Of a stretch of DNA of 64,000 bases, positions 52,060 through 61,301 are shown piece after piece. The notes under the pieces are model-generated. The model did not search any database, had not been told where the DNA came from, and was given only the letters and a program-made list of their open reading frames with translations. This DNA comes from Fusobacterium sp. FSA-380-WT-3A (lineage in GTDB: Bacteria > Fusobacteriota > Fusobacteriia > Fusobacteriales > Fusobacteriaceae): contig NZ_JABAFQ010000001.1 in assembly GCF_012843705.1 (NCBI RefSeq), positions 329,347-393,346 on the forward strand, read 5' to 3'. Each line of letters opens with the position of its first letter. The first letter of the stretch is position 1. The position numbers and the translations under genes are program-made.

Positions 52060-52377
52060 TTATTTATTTTGATTGTAATGAGCAATTAATTTTTCTACAA
52101 TACTATCTGATTTTTTTACTACATCAGCAATTTTTACTCTAACTATTTTCTTTCCAGTAAATCTTTCTTCATTTTTTATAGCAACTTCTTTAGTTAATAC
52201 TACATAATCTGTATTTGCTAAATCTTCAGCTGTTATAACATTTTCAATTCCAATTGCTCCTTGAGTTTCTACTTTTACTTCTACTCCTGCTTTTTCTGCT
52301 GCCTTTTTAAGAGCTTCTGCTGCCATATATGTATGTGCTACACCAGAAGGGCATGATGTTACTGCTACTATTTTCAT
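52060..52377 (-). CDS. PTS fructose-family EIIB component
   Basis: A 105-residue cytoplasmic phosphocarrier. The phosphorylated Cys9 is in AVTSCPSGVAHTYMAAEAL, the signature of fructose-family IIB domains. It accepts phosphate from EIIA and passes it to the sugar in IIC. Separate IIA, IIC and IIB polypeptides are encoded by consecutive genes here instead of a fused FruA. Last gene in the operon. Confidence 0.93.
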   Translation of the reverse strand: MKIVAVTSCPSGVAHTYMAAEALKKAAEKAGVEVKVETQGAIGIENVITAEDLANTDYVVLTKEVAIKNEERFTGKKIVRVKIADVVKKSDSIVEKLIAHYNQNK

Positions 52378-52429
52378 TTTTATTCCTCCAAAATTTTTAT
52401 TTATATTTTTAGTCGTTATTTTTTATATT

Positions 52430-53491
52430 TTAGTCAAAATCTAATTCAACTTCTTCTGAATCATCTGCTGCATCTGTAGTTTCTATTTTTTCAACTATTG
52501 GTTTCTTTAAAAAGTTTACCATTAATGCTGTTACAAGAGAACCTGCTATTGTTGCTATAACATATCCTAATTTTCCTTCTACTACTGGAAGAACAATCCA
52601 TCCTCCCCAAGGTGCATGGTTAATAACATTCATAACAAATCCTATTATGTTTCCAACCATTCCTCCTACAACTATTGAAGGTAAAACTCTTAATGGGTCA
52701 GCTGCTGCAAAAGGAATTGCTCCTTCAGAAATTCCAATTAATCCCATTAGTATTGCTGCTTTTCCTGCTTCTTTTTCTTCATGAGTATATTTTTTAGGTC
52801 CTAATATTGTTGCTAATCCCATTCCAATAGGTGGTGTACAAATTGCAACTCCAACTCCTCCCATTAACCATGGATGTGTATCAACTTGAGTTTGAGCAAA
52901 TAATGTAGCAACTTTATTTATTGGTCCTCCCATATCAAATGCTGTCATTCCTCCAAGAATAGCTCCTAAAGCAACTTTCCCTGTATCTCTCATACTACTT
53001 AACCAGTTATTTAATCCTTCCATCATTAAAGCTATTGGAGTTCCTATAACCCACATAACTATTCCTGAAACTATTAATGTTCCAAATAAAGGACAAATAA
53101 ATATTGTAGATAAAGATCTCATACTTGCTGGTAATTTTATTTTCTTTAACATATTAACAACATAACCAGCTAAGAATCCAACTATTATAGCTCCTAAAAA
53201 TCCTGTCTTATATTGAGAAACTGCTATCCAAGAACCAATCATACCAGGAGCTAATCCAGGTCTATCTGCTATAGAGAAAGCTATATATCCCCCAAGAACT
53301 GCTGTAAATAATGTAAGTCCTGCAATACCCATATTTGAAATATCTTTTAATATTCCTGTATCAGGTACAGCTCCTTTTCCACTAATCATAACTGCAAGTG
53401 AAAGTAAAACTCCTCCAGCAACTATAAATGGTATCATATGGCTTGTACCAAATAATAAATGTTTTCTTAATTCTAATAAAGTATTTTTCAT
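52430..53491 (-). CDS. PTS fructose-family EIIC permease
   Basis: A 353-residue membrane component with 9-10 helices that carries the sugar across the inner membrane. LRKHLLFGTSHMIPFIVAGG at the N-terminus, LGGMTAFDMGGPINKVA in the middle and GISEGAIPFAAADPLRVLPSIVVGG match fructose IIC. The C-terminal tail is acidic (ETTDAADDSEEVELDFD). No 1-phosphofructokinase gene is beside it, so the sugar may be something other than fructose. Confidence 0.92.
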   Translation of the reverse strand: MKNTLLELRKHLLFGTSHMIPFIVAGGVLLSLAVMISGKGAVPDTGILKDISNMGIAGLTLFTAVLGGYIAFSIADRPGLAPGMIGSWIAVSQYKTGFLGAIIVGFLAGYVVNMLKKIKLPASMRSLSTIFICPLFGTLIVSGIVMWVIGTPIALMMEGLNNWLSSMRDTGKVALGAILGGMTAFDMGGPINKVATLFAQTQVDTHPWLMGGVGVAICTPPIGMGLATILGPKKYTHEEKEAGKAAILMGLIGISEGAIPFAAADPLRVLPSIVVGGMVGNIIGFVMNVINHAPWGGWIVLPVVEGKLGYVIATIAGSLVTALMVNFLKKPIVEKIETTDAADDSEEVELDFD

Positions 53492-53519
53492 TTTTATCCC
53501 CCTATATATAATCTATTTT

Positions 53520-53960
53520 TTATTCGTTTATTGCTTTTACAATTTCTTCTGTAGAAGTTGCTTTTGTTATTAAATCTCTAAAATCATCATCTAATATTTT
53601 TTTAGAAAGATTTACTAAAATATTTATATGCTCATTGCCTGCTGCTGCATTAGGTATAGCTAACATAAATATAAATTTAGCATTTTCATTTTCTTCGCTA
53701 TCCCATAAAATTTCCTCATTAAGTCTTGCAAAAGCAACAGCTGGTCTTGTTACTGCATCACTTTTACCATGAGGTAACCCTACTTCATATCCAACAGCTG
53801 TAGGAGCTATATTTTCTCTTTCAAATAAAGATTCTACATATTTTTTATAATCTTCTACTATTCCCTCTTCTAAAAAAAGTTTTGCCATCTCTTTTATAGC
53901 TTCTTCCTTGTTTGAAAAAGTTTTGTCTAATAACACACGATTTTTAACTATTAATTCCAT
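53520..53960 (-). CDS. PTS fructose/mannitol-family EIIA component
   Basis: A 146-residue cytoplasmic phosphotransfer protein with active His64 in VGLPHGKSDAV and the MLAIPNAAAGNEHINILVNLSKKIL segment of PTS_EIIA_2. It receives phosphate from HPr and gives it to the EIIB encoded two genes on. Starts 16 bp after the PRD regulator. Confidence 0.92.
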   Translation of the reverse strand: MELIVKNRVLLDKTFSNKEEAIKEMAKLFLEEGIVEDYKKYVESLFERENIAPTAVGYEVGLPHGKSDAVTRPAVAFARLNEEILWDSEENENAKFIFMLAIPNAAAGNEHINILVNLSKKILDDDFRDLITKATSTEEIVKAINE

Positions 53961-53976
53961 TATACTCTCCTTTATA

Positions 53977-56037
53977 TTAATAAAATAAATTTTTTATAAT
54001 TATGAATATCTCACTAGGTGTTTTAACATCTTTTAATAATTTTAAAATATTTTTTTCTCTTATAATATTAATAAATTCCATAAGTCCATTTAAATGTTCT
54101 CTTTTATCTTTACTAGCAAGTGTTATAACTAAATATACCTTTTCTTTATCTGGAAAATCTATTCCATCTTCAACATAAAGAATTCCTATCCCTGTTTTTC
54201 TAACACCATCTTCTGGATTTGCGTGAGCTAAAATTATTCCTTCTTGAATAACCATATAACTTCCAAATTTATTGATAAGTTTGATTATCTCATCTGCATA
54301 ATCTTTATTTACCATATTTTCATCTACAAGTTTTTTACTTCCTAAAAATATAGCTTCTTGCCAATCATTAACATTTTTTATTAACTCAATTCTTGATAAA
54401 GACATCATATCTGTAAATTTAAGTTGTTTTAATTGTTGTCTATCATCAAAAATTTCTCCTTTAAATTTTTCTTTTAATTCTTTTATGAACTTTTCTTCAT
54501 CTAAAGAAATTGTACTTTCTTTTACAACTTCTAATAATTTAGAAAGTTTTATTTTGCTTTTTACTTGTGAAAGATTTAATTTCTCTAACTTTTGAATGTC
54601 TTCTTTATTTAAAATAGGTGAGACTGTAACAACTGGAACATAAGTATTTTCAAGATTATCAATTGTTGTTATTATTAAATCTACTTCATCTAAATTATTA
54701 TAAGTATCTAACAAATTATAAGGAATAGTGTCAATTATATTTACAGAAAATTTTTCTTGTATACTTTCTGCTAAAAACTTTGAAGTACTATATCCAGAAC
54801 CACAAACAATTAATATATTTTTTAGTTTTTTCTTTCTAGTTCTCTTTATAGCTAACTGAAAGTGCATTGCTATATAAGCTATCTCTTCATTTGACATATT
54901 CAAATTTTTGAAATCACATTTAGACCAAGCTTCTTCTACTTGAGAAAGAATTGTAGGATAACTTTCTCTAAACTCTTCATAGATATGAGTATCTAATTTC
55001 CCACCCATCTTAGCTCTATATATTGCTGGTTTTATATGATTTATAAGTCCTTCAAGTAAAGTAAAATCTTTTTCTAAGTCTGAATAACCAAACTTACTAA
55101 TCTCTTTTATTAAAGACATTATAAAAGTTTCAACTTGTACCCAATTTCCATAAAAAGAATCATCAAAATTAAAAGTATGACTTCCTAAAAAATATTCTGT
55201 AAGACTTAAAAGTTCTCCCTCTTTTAAATCAAATTTTTCTAATGTATTTTTTACACTTAGATACTCTTCAGTATTTGAAAGAAATTGTTTATTTTTAAAA
55301 TGTTCTATGGAATGTTTTTCATATCTGTTTAAAACTATTAAAATATAGAAAAATAAAACTTTATATGCTTCATCACTTAATTTTTTATTATTTTTTTCTA
55401 ATATACTTTTTAATATTTCAGAGGCAAGTTTTATTTTTTCTGTTTCAAAGAAAATATCCATTTCTTCCCAAGGAATAAAATAGCCATAGTAATAAGTTTT
55501 TGATACAAAAATACCTTCATTTTTAAAACTTATATCATAATTCTTTAGTAAAATATCAAGCATTAATTTTCTAACATTTTCTTCTTCCCCAGAAAGTTCT
55601 AGATATCTATTAGTTTCTGCTGATAAATCTAACATAAAAGTTTTTACATATTTTTTTATTTTCTTTATATCTGATTTTAAAGTAACACTACTAACTCCTA
55701 AGAAATCACTTATTTCATCTATAGTTAGTTTTCCTTTTCCAAAAAGATATAAAGTTAAAATAATCTTTTCTCTTTCATCTTGTGAAAAATTGTAAGTATT
55801 TATATTTTCTTTTATCTTTTTTACTACCTCATCTAGTGAGGAAGAAAAAGAAATTTTCCCAAGTTTAAGTTTTAGTTCTGGAAGTTCAAGACCTTGTAGA
55901 TGATAATTACAATCTTCTATTTTATATCTTATACTTCTCTCACTAACACCCATAAGTTTTGCATTTTCTTCTAAAGAATTTATTTTATTTTCTGTTATAC
56001 TTTTTATAAGATTTAGAACATCTCTTGTTATGGCCAT
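53977..56037 (-). CDS. PRD-containing transcriptional regulator with PTS EIIB/EIIA domains
   Basis: A 686-residue regulator of the MtlR/ManR/LicR type. Order: N-terminal HTH (NAKLMGVSERSIRYKIEDCNY), a second HTH (LTIDEISDFLGVSSVTLKSDIKKI), two PTS regulation domains (about 195-400, with conserved His such as in LINHIKPAIYRA and YIAMHFQLAIKR), an EIIB-like domain (NILIVCGSGYSTSKFLAESI) and a C-terminal EIIA-like domain (VIQEGIILAHANPEDGVRKTGIGI). PTS components phosphorylate it in response to the sugar. It heads the operon that encodes its own PTS. Start is the ATG at 56037 behind AGAGGTGA. Confidence 0.92.
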   Translation of the reverse strand: MAITRDVLNLIKSITENKINSLEENAKLMGVSERSIRYKIEDCNYHLQGLELPELKLKLGKISFSSSLDEVVKKIKENINTYNFSQDEREKIILTLYLFGKGKLTIDEISDFLGVSSVTLKSDIKKIKKYVKTFMLDLSAETNRYLELSGEEENVRKLMLDILLKNYDISFKNEGIFVSKTYYYGYFIPWEEMDIFFETEKIKLASEILKSILEKNNKKLSDEAYKVLFFYILIVLNRYEKHSIEHFKNKQFLSNTEEYLSVKNTLEKFDLKEGELLSLTEYFLGSHTFNFDDSFYGNWVQVETFIMSLIKEISKFGYSDLEKDFTLLEGLINHIKPAIYRAKMGGKLDTHIYEEFRESYPTILSQVEEAWSKCDFKNLNMSNEEIAYIAMHFQLAIKRTRKKKLKNILIVCGSGYSTSKFLAESIQEKFSVNIIDTIPYNLLDTYNNLDEVDLIITTIDNLENTYVPVVTVSPILNKEDIQKLEKLNLSQVKSKIKLSKLLEVVKESTISLDEEKFIKELKEKFKGEIFDDRQQLKQLKFTDMMSLSRIELIKNVNDWQEAIFLGSKKLVDENMVNKDYADEIIKLINKFGSYMVIQEGIILAHANPEDGVRKTGIGILYVEDGIDFPDKEKVYLVITLASKDKREHLNGLMEFINIIREKNILKLLKDVKTPSEIFIIIKNLFY

Positions 56038-56067
56038 ATTGTTCACCTCTTTATTTCTTATATTCAA

Positions 56068-56095
56068 AGTATACTTTTTTTATATACACTTTCAA
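56068..56095 (-). promoter_or_regulatory. Predicted promoter of the PTS operon
   Basis: Minus strand TTGAAA (56095-56090), 16-bp spacer, TATACT (56073-56068). Confidence 0.5.
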
Positions 56096-56371
56096 GTAAA
56101 AAACCATTCCACTTTTTTTTGAAATATTTTTTATCATATCAAAAAATTATTTTTCTTATCTTTTTGATTTTTTTCCATACATATAACATATGTATTTTCT
56201 ATTTTCCTATTCATAAATAGAATTTCTTTTAGTTATTCCTACATTTTTTTAAAATTTTTCTTTAATTTTTCTTGAAAGTTTTTTGTTATTTTTTAATTTT
56301 TTTCTTTTAAGTAAATTTTTCAAAAAATTTTTGAAAAATCAATTTTTTATCTTTTTTAAAAAAATTATAAT
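56096..56371. other. T-rich intergenic stretch upstream of the PTS operon
   Basis: Extremely A/T rich with long T runs and a few palindromic bits (for example ACATATGT near 56185). No open frame with a ribosome site and no riboswitch-like fold seen. A cis site for the PRD regulator is expected but I cannot point to one. Confidence 0.4.
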
Positions 56372-56404
56372 AAAAAAGCTAGTTAATATTTTCTTAACTA
56401 GCTT
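56372..56404 (-). terminator. Terminator of the carbon-nitrogen hydrolase gene
   Basis: AAGCTAGTTAA (56376-56386), 7-nt loop, TTAACTAGCTT (56394-56404), T run on the minus strand to 56372. Confidence 0.88.
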
Positions 56405-56456
56405 ATCTTAAATAAATATTTTTCACTATTTTTTGAAGTTATTAAAGAATTTTTTA

Positions 56457-57269
56457 TTAATATTTTTCTAGTAACTCAAAATTAAACATATCCATTCTAT
56501 AATCTTTCCAAATAGGGTACTCTTCTCTAGTTTTTGTTACTTCATCTAAATCAATTGTAATATTTAAAATTTCCTCTTCTGTATCTGAGGCTTTAGCTAC
56601 AACATCTCCAAAAGGAGATATTACTTCACTATCTCCACATATATTCTGCCCAAGAGGATTTAACCCTACTGTATTAACTCCAATAACATAGTAAAGATTA
56701 TTGATAGCTCCAGCCATAAGGCTAGAATGCCATCTATTTTTTAACCATTCACTCCAAACAGAAGGACAAATTATTAACTCTGCTCCTTTAAAATGCAATA
56801 TTCTAAAAAGTTCTGGAAATTCTATATCATAACAATTTAATAAACCAATTTTTCCAAACTCTGTATCACAGGCAAATAATTTATCTCCTTTAGTAAATGT
56901 CCTATTTTCTTCTTCCCAACAATAAATTTTTCTATAATTACATAATAGATTTCCTTTGTTATCCACAAACATCAAACTATTATAATAAGTATCCTTCTCT
57001 TTTTCAGAATACCCCATTATAATATAAATATTATTTTTTATAGAAATTTCTTTTAATTTATTAAAAAGATTTCCATTTTTTTCTTCAGATAATTCATGAA
57101 AAGTTCTTCTTCTGTTAAAATATCCTGTATAAAACAGTTCTGGAAAAACAACTAAATTACTTCCATTTTTAGAAACTTCCTCTATAATTTTAATTGCTTT
57201 CTCTAAATTTTTTTCAGGCTTTCCATGTATAGATTTTACTTGTGCTATAGTTATATTTATTTTTCTCAT
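56457..57269 (-). CDS. Carbon-nitrogen hydrolase family protein
   Basis: A 270-residue nitrilase-superfamily amidase with the triad Glu44 (VFPELF), Lys114 (NYRKIY) and Cys146 (LLNCYDIEFPEL). The CYD context and length point to the amidase/omega-amidase/carbamoylase side of the superfamily rather than to true nitrilases such as the one at 3427. Possible substrates are omega-amides or N-carbamoyl compounds. Single gene between its promoter and terminator. Confidence 0.88.
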   Translation of the reverse strand: MRKINITIAQVKSIHGKPEKNLEKAIKIIEEVSKNGSNLVVFPELFYTGYFNRRRTFHELSEEKNGNLFNKLKEISIKNNIYIIMGYSEKEKDTYYNSLMFVDNKGNLLCNYRKIYCWEEENRTFTKGDKLFACDTEFGKIGLLNCYDIEFPELFRILHFKGAELIICPSVWSEWLKNRWHSSLMAGAINNLYYVIGVNTVGLNPLGQNICGDSEVISPFGDVVAKASDTEEEILNITIDLDEVTKTREEYPIWKDYRMDMFNFELLEKY

Positions 57270-57358
57270 AATTTTTATTTCTCCTCTTTAAAAATTGAAA
57301 AATTAAAATAAGTATTTAATGTTTTAAACCAATATTTAAAATATTTTCTATTTTTTAA

Positions 57359-57387
57359 ATTATAATATTATTGTAAATATAAAGCAA
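57359..57387 (-). promoter_or_regulatory. Predicted promoter of the carbon-nitrogen hydrolase gene
   Basis: Minus strand TTGCTT (57387-57382), 17-bp spacer, TATAAT (57364-57359), giving a 5' leader of about 80 nt. Confidence 0.5.
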
Positions 57388-57604
57388 CATCAATTATATA
57401 TTTTTATTTTAATAAACTATGTTTTAATAAAATTTATCTTAAAAATTTTAATTATTTATGTTAATAAAATATAAATTCTATAACTATTGACTATGGTATT
57501 GAGATAATTTTTCTACCAAAGGCAAAAAATAAAAAATACTATAAAACTTGTACCTTCAACGACTAAAATATAAGATTATTTCTAAAGAAATTTTAAAAAA
57601 AATA
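57388..57604. other. Intergenic stretch between divergent genes, nothing further seen
   Basis: AT-rich sequence between the divergent carbon-nitrogen hydrolase and yaaA. No open frame with a ribosome site and no clear inverted repeat. Confidence 0.4.
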
Positions 57605-57613
57605 TGGTATAAT
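57605..57613 (+). promoter_or_regulatory. Extended -10 element before yaaA
   Basis: TGGTATAAT at 57605-57613, 25 bp before the ATG. Confidence 0.5.
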
Positions 57614-57638
57614 TATCAAAAAAAAGTGAGGTCAAAAA

Positions 57639-58364
57639 ATGAAAATAATTTTTTCACCAAGTAAAACTATGTTAGACAAAAAACTTAATTTTTTAGAAAC
57701 CCCAAAACTATTATTTGAAAATAAGACTGATATTATTATAAAAAAATTAAAAGAATTTTCTATTGAAAACATAGAAAAAATTTTTAAGATAAAAGGAAAA
57801 ATATTAGAAGAGACTTTTAAAAATATTCAAAAGTTTGAAATATTAGAAGAATATCCAGCTATTTCTCTATATGAAGGTGTTACCTTTAGGCAATTGGAGC
57901 TTAATAAATATTCTAAAGCTCAGTTAGAATATCTAACAAAAAATTTATTTATTTTATCAGCTTTTTACGGTCTTCTTTCTCCAAATACTAAAATAAAAAA
58001 ATATAGATTAGATATGACTATCAATATATTAGAAAATAATTTATATAAATTTTGGAGTTCTGAGATAAATGATTATCTAAAAAAATATTCAGATGAAATT
58101 TTTATAAATCTTGCTTCAAAGGAGTTTTCTAAACTTTTAGATTATAAAAAATTTAATGTTATTGATATAGAATTTAGACAATTAGTAAATGGCCAAGAGA
58201 AAAATATAAGTACTGAAGCTAAAAAAGCTAGAGGATTATTATTAAATTATATGATTACCAATAAAATTTTAAATATTGAGGACATAAAAAAATTTAATGA
58301 AAATGGATACGTTTTTTTAGATAATAGGTCTGATGAGAAAAAATTATTTTTTCTAAAAAAATAA
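57639..58364 (+). CDS. yaaA: Peroxide stress protein YaaA
   Basis: A 241-residue protein of the UPF0246/YaaA family. The start IIFSPSKTM, the central YEGVTFRQLEL and LSAFYGLLSPNTKIKKYRLDM, and the C-terminal KKARGLLLNYMI are conserved in the family. In E. coli, YaaA limits free iron during hydrogen-peroxide stress and binds DNA. Monocistronic, with an extended -10 element and a GAGG site, and ends convergently with the M20 peptidase gene. Confidence 0.92.
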   Translation: MKIIFSPSKTMLDKKLNFLETPKLLFENKTDIIIKKLKEFSIENIEKIFKIKGKILEETFKNIQKFEILEEYPAISLYEGVTFRQLELNKYSKAQLEYLTKNLFILSAFYGLLSPNTKIKKYRLDMTINILENNLYKFWSSEINDYLKKYSDEIFINLASKEFSKLLDYKKFNVIDIEFRQLVNGQEKNISTEAKKARGLLLNYMITNKILNIEDIKKFNENGYVFLDNRSDEKKLFFLKK

Positions 58365-58431
58365 CTTATAAATATTTCCTATTTCTATTCTATGTAACTA
58401 AAATTCATTATAAAAATAATATATTTTAAAT

Positions 58432-58463
58432 AAAAAGTTGGACCAATTAAAGCCCAACTTTTT
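58432..58463. terminator. Bidirectional terminator between yaaA and the M20 peptidase
   Basis: AAAAAGTTGG (58432-58441), 12-nt loop, CCAACTTTTT (58454-58463). Confidence 0.9.
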
Positions 58464-58497
58464 TCTTTTCCATTTATAATTAAAATTTTTTTACCGT

Positions 58498-59616
58498 TTA
58501 ATCAAACATTTTTCTTTCTATCATTTTTCTTATTACTTTTTTCACTAATTCTATTCTTTCTTCTATACTTGATACTTCTAAATATTCTCTTTTACTGTGA
58601 GCTTCTCCACCTATTGGTCCTAATCCATCTATTACACCAACTCCTAGTACTCCTAAGAAATTTCCATCAGAACATCCCCCTGCTATCTCCCAATCACATT
58701 GAATATTTAATTCTTTTTTACTCTCATCAAAAATATTTTTTAATAATTCAGATTTTTCATTTAATACCAAAGGAGCTCTAAATCCTCCTCTTTCTATATT
58801 TATTTTTATCCCTTTAACTACAGGATTTTTTTCTAATTCTTTTATTTTATCTTCAATTTTATTAAAGAATTCTAAATTATGTGACCTTCCTTCAAATTCA
58901 ATAGCTGCATAGTCTGGAACTATATTAACTCCCACTCCTCCCTCTATAATTCCTACATTTATAGAATTTTTTATTTCCCAATTATGTAATTTAGAAATTT
59001 CTGTAATCCAATATGCTGTTTCTAATATAGAATTTATTCCTTCTTGAGGTGCATTTCCTGCATGAGATGCTTTTCCAAAAAATTCTACTTTATATTTTAT
59101 AATCCCTTTTCTCTCTATAACATTATTTCCATTTTTTCGTGCTGGTTCAAATACCATTGCATATTTTGTATTTTTTCCCACCTCTTCTATAATTGATTTA
59201 GAAAATTTAGAACCAATCTCTTCATCAGTATTCATTATCATAGCTATATTTATATTTTCTTTTCTAAACTCCTCTGCTATCTCTACCATAGATAATACTC
59301 CTGCTTTCATATCACAACATCCAGGTCCAGTAACTATATCTTTTTCTAGTCTATATTTCCAATCTTTTGTTGTTCCTTTTGGAAAAACTGTATCATTATG
59401 CCCTAAAAATAATAAATCTATTTTTTCTGAATTATTATTTTTTAATAATAAAACTGGATTTTTTCCATTATTTTCTGGATACTCTTTGATTATCCAATTT
59501 TCTTTTAATCTCTCTTTAAAAAAATCAGTTACTTCTCTTAATCCTTCTGGTACATTACTTCCACAATCTATATTTACTAACTTTTCTAAATCATCTAAAA
59601 ATTTTTCTATATCCAC
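58498..59616 (-). CDS. M20 family peptidase, carboxypeptidase G2-like
   Basis: A 372-residue zinc peptidase. GHNDTVFPKGT holds the first metal His, GCCDMKAGVLS the bridging Asp, and NTDEEIGS the catalytic Glu pair; the dimerisation lid starts near FFGKASHAGNAPQEG. This set matches glutamate carboxypeptidase/CPG2-like M20 enzymes that split C-terminal amino acids from peptides or N-acyl conjugates. GTG start behind GGAGG. It is separated from the RidA cluster by a terminator and so forms its own unit. Confidence 0.9.
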   Translation of the reverse strand: MDIEKFLDDLEKLVNIDCGSNVPEGLREVTDFFKERLKENWIIKEYPENNGKNPVLLLKNNNSEKIDLLFLGHNDTVFPKGTTKDWKYRLEKDIVTGPGCCDMKAGVLSMVEIAEEFRKENINIAMIMNTDEEIGSKFSKSIIEEVGKNTKYAMVFEPARKNGNNVIERKGIIKYKVEFFGKASHAGNAPQEGINSILETAYWITEISKLHNWEIKNSINVGIIEGGVGVNIVPDYAAIEFEGRSHNLEFFNKIEDKIKELEKNPVVKGIKINIERGGFRAPLVLNEKSELLKNIFDESKKELNIQCDWEIAGGCSDGNFLGVLGVGVIDGLGPIGGEAHSKREYLEVSSIEERIELVKKVIRKMIERKMFD

Positions 59617-59743
59617 TTTTTTCCTCCAATATAATTTTGTATAAATATAATAGCACTAGAGTATAAATAAAGTAAAGATTTAATTTTTTCATCCTCTAAT
59701 TTTTAAATTACTATGTTCTATATATTAATATGACATATCAACT

Positions 59744-59772
59744 AAAAAAGGATTGAAAATTCAATCCTTTTT
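59744..59772 (-). terminator. Terminator of the dpaL-ridA cluster
   Basis: Perfect 12-bp arms (59745-59756, 59761-59772), 4-nt loop, T run on the minus strand; 26 bp beyond the ridA stop. Confidence 0.92.
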
Positions 59773-59797
59773 TAATTATCATTTATTTCTTAGGGTA

Positions 59798-60166
59798 TTA
59801 TTTGACAGCTATTAATTCTATTTCTACTTTTACATCTTTTGGTAATCTTGCTACTTCTACACAAGCTCTTGCTGGTTTTACTTCTCCTAAATACTCATTA
59901 TATACTTCATTTATTGCTCCAAAATCATCCATATTTTTTATGAAACATGTTGCTTTTACTACATCTTTAAATATATACCCTGCTTCATCTAGTATTGCTT
60001 TTAAATTTTCTAATGATTGTCTTGTTTGAGCTTTTACATCATCTGATACTAATGTCATTGTTTCTGGTACAAATGGTATTTGTCCTGATATGTATAAAGT
60101 TCCATTTACCTCTATTGCTTGTGAATATGGTCCTAAAGCTGCTGGGGCTTTTGAAGTATTTATTAT
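59798..60166 (-). CDS. ridA: RidA family enamine/imine deaminase, non-canonical start
   Basis: RidA hydrolyses reactive 2-aminoacrylate and related enamines made by PLP ammonia-lyases. The complete family sequence is present in one frame from base 60166: IINTSKAPAALGPYSQAIEV (substrate loop), LYISGQIPF, and near the end KPARACVEVARLPKDVKVEIE with the catalytic Arg. But the frame begins ATA ATA AAT directly after an in-frame TAA and AGG; no ATG, GTG or TTG exists for it. The first ATG (60058) would leave 86 residues lacking a third of the fold. Either an AUA start, a start-codon mutation, or a sequence error; if the last two, this is a fresh pseudogene. Confidence 0.75.
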   Translation of the reverse strand: MINTSKAPAALGPYSQAIEVNGTLYISGQIPFVPETMTLVSDDVKAQTRQSLENLKAILDEAGYIFKDVVKATCFIKNMDDFGAINEVYNEYLGEVKPARACVEVARLPKDVKVEIELIAVK

Positions 60167-60182
60167 CCTTTAAATATAAATT

Positions 60183-61283
60183 TTAATTTTTAGGAATAAA
60201 TTTTTTCCTAATAAAACGAAATACTGCTACTACTACAGCTATTACTCCTACCCATCCTGAAACTGAAACTAATACATTTATAATTTGAGCATAAGAACCT
60301 AAAAAGCTTACTGCAAGCTCTGTTAAAACAAGAGTAGTTCCTATCACTTTAAATTTTATTGTTCCTTCTTCAGCAAAATATTTTGCTGCTATAACAGCAA
60401 CTGGTGCTGCAGTCGTAAAAGAAGCTAAAACAACAAGTAAAACAAGTATCCCTGCAAGCTTAGGAACATGATATGTTGTTATTGCTAAATTAGGAGCTGG
60501 TGTTCCTATTGCTATACTAATATTTGATACTTGTGCAAAAATCATTAAAGCAATCATTAGTGTTAATAATATAAATGATACTATTACCCAAATCGAAGTT
60601 TCTTTCATTGTAGCAGTTGTATCAGCCATATAACATGTTACAAAATATGGTAAAACAAATAATATTATATAACTTGAATGTAAAAATGTTGACCCCAACC
60701 AATTATTATGTAACCTTGATATTTCTGTTGTTGTACTTGCTATTTCAGCTCCCTTTTGGAATCCATCAACTGGATTAATACTACTGAATACAAAACTAAT
60801 CATTAATACAACCATAATAAATGGTGCTATAGCACTTATTATTTCAATTACTCTCTTAAATCCAAATAAAACAGATATTATGCAAAGAACTGACAAAAGA
60901 ACTGCTCCTACATAATAATTAAAACTATAATATTGTGTAAGCATACTTCCTGTACCAGATATTAATTGTACCATAAAACAAACTACAAAGGCTACTGTAT
61001 AAAAGTGGACGGCTGTTCCTACATATTTTCCACAAAACCAAATAAAACATTCTTTAGCACTTGAGAGATTAAATCTTTTACATGAATAAATTACAATTAA
61101 TGCAAGAGCAGCAGTAAAAATATGATAAAGAATTATTCCTATCATTCCATATGTTCCGTGACTTGAATATGCTTGTAAAAATTCTTGTCCTGTTCCTGTT
61201 GCAGAACCAATATAATATGCAATCATTCCTCCTATCATACTTAATAAAAATAATGGACGAACTGTTTTTCTTTCCTCTAACAT
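60183..61283 (-). CDS. YkvI-type membrane transporter (APC superfamily)
   Basis: A 366-residue inner-membrane protein with about 10 helices, resembling the uncharacterised YkvI family: SMIGGMIAYYIGSATGTGQEFLQAYSSHG near the N-terminus, with a glycine-rich broken first helix typical of the APC fold, and LASFTTAAPVAVIAAKYF further on. Probably an amino-acid or peptide uptake system. It sits 18 bp after ygeY and 16 bp before the RidA frame, so it would import the substrate of this catabolic cluster. Confidence 0.8.
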   Translation of the reverse strand: MLEERKTVRPLFLLSMIGGMIAYYIGSATGTGQEFLQAYSSHGTYGMIGIILYHIFTAALALIVIYSCKRFNLSSAKECFIWFCGKYVGTAVHFYTVAFVVCFMVQLISGTGSMLTQYYSFNYYVGAVLLSVLCIISVLFGFKRVIEIISAIAPFIMVVLMISFVFSSINPVDGFQKGAEIASTTTEISRLHNNWLGSTFLHSSYIILFVLPYFVTCYMADTTATMKETSIWVIVSFILLTLMIALMIFAQVSNISIAIGTPAPNLAITTYHVPKLAGILVLLVVLASFTTAAPVAVIAAKYFAEEGTIKFKVIGTTLVLTELAVSFLGSYAQIINVLVSVSGWVGVIAVVVAVFRFIRKKFIPKN

Positions 61284-61301
61284 AATTATCCTCCTTTTTA
61301 A

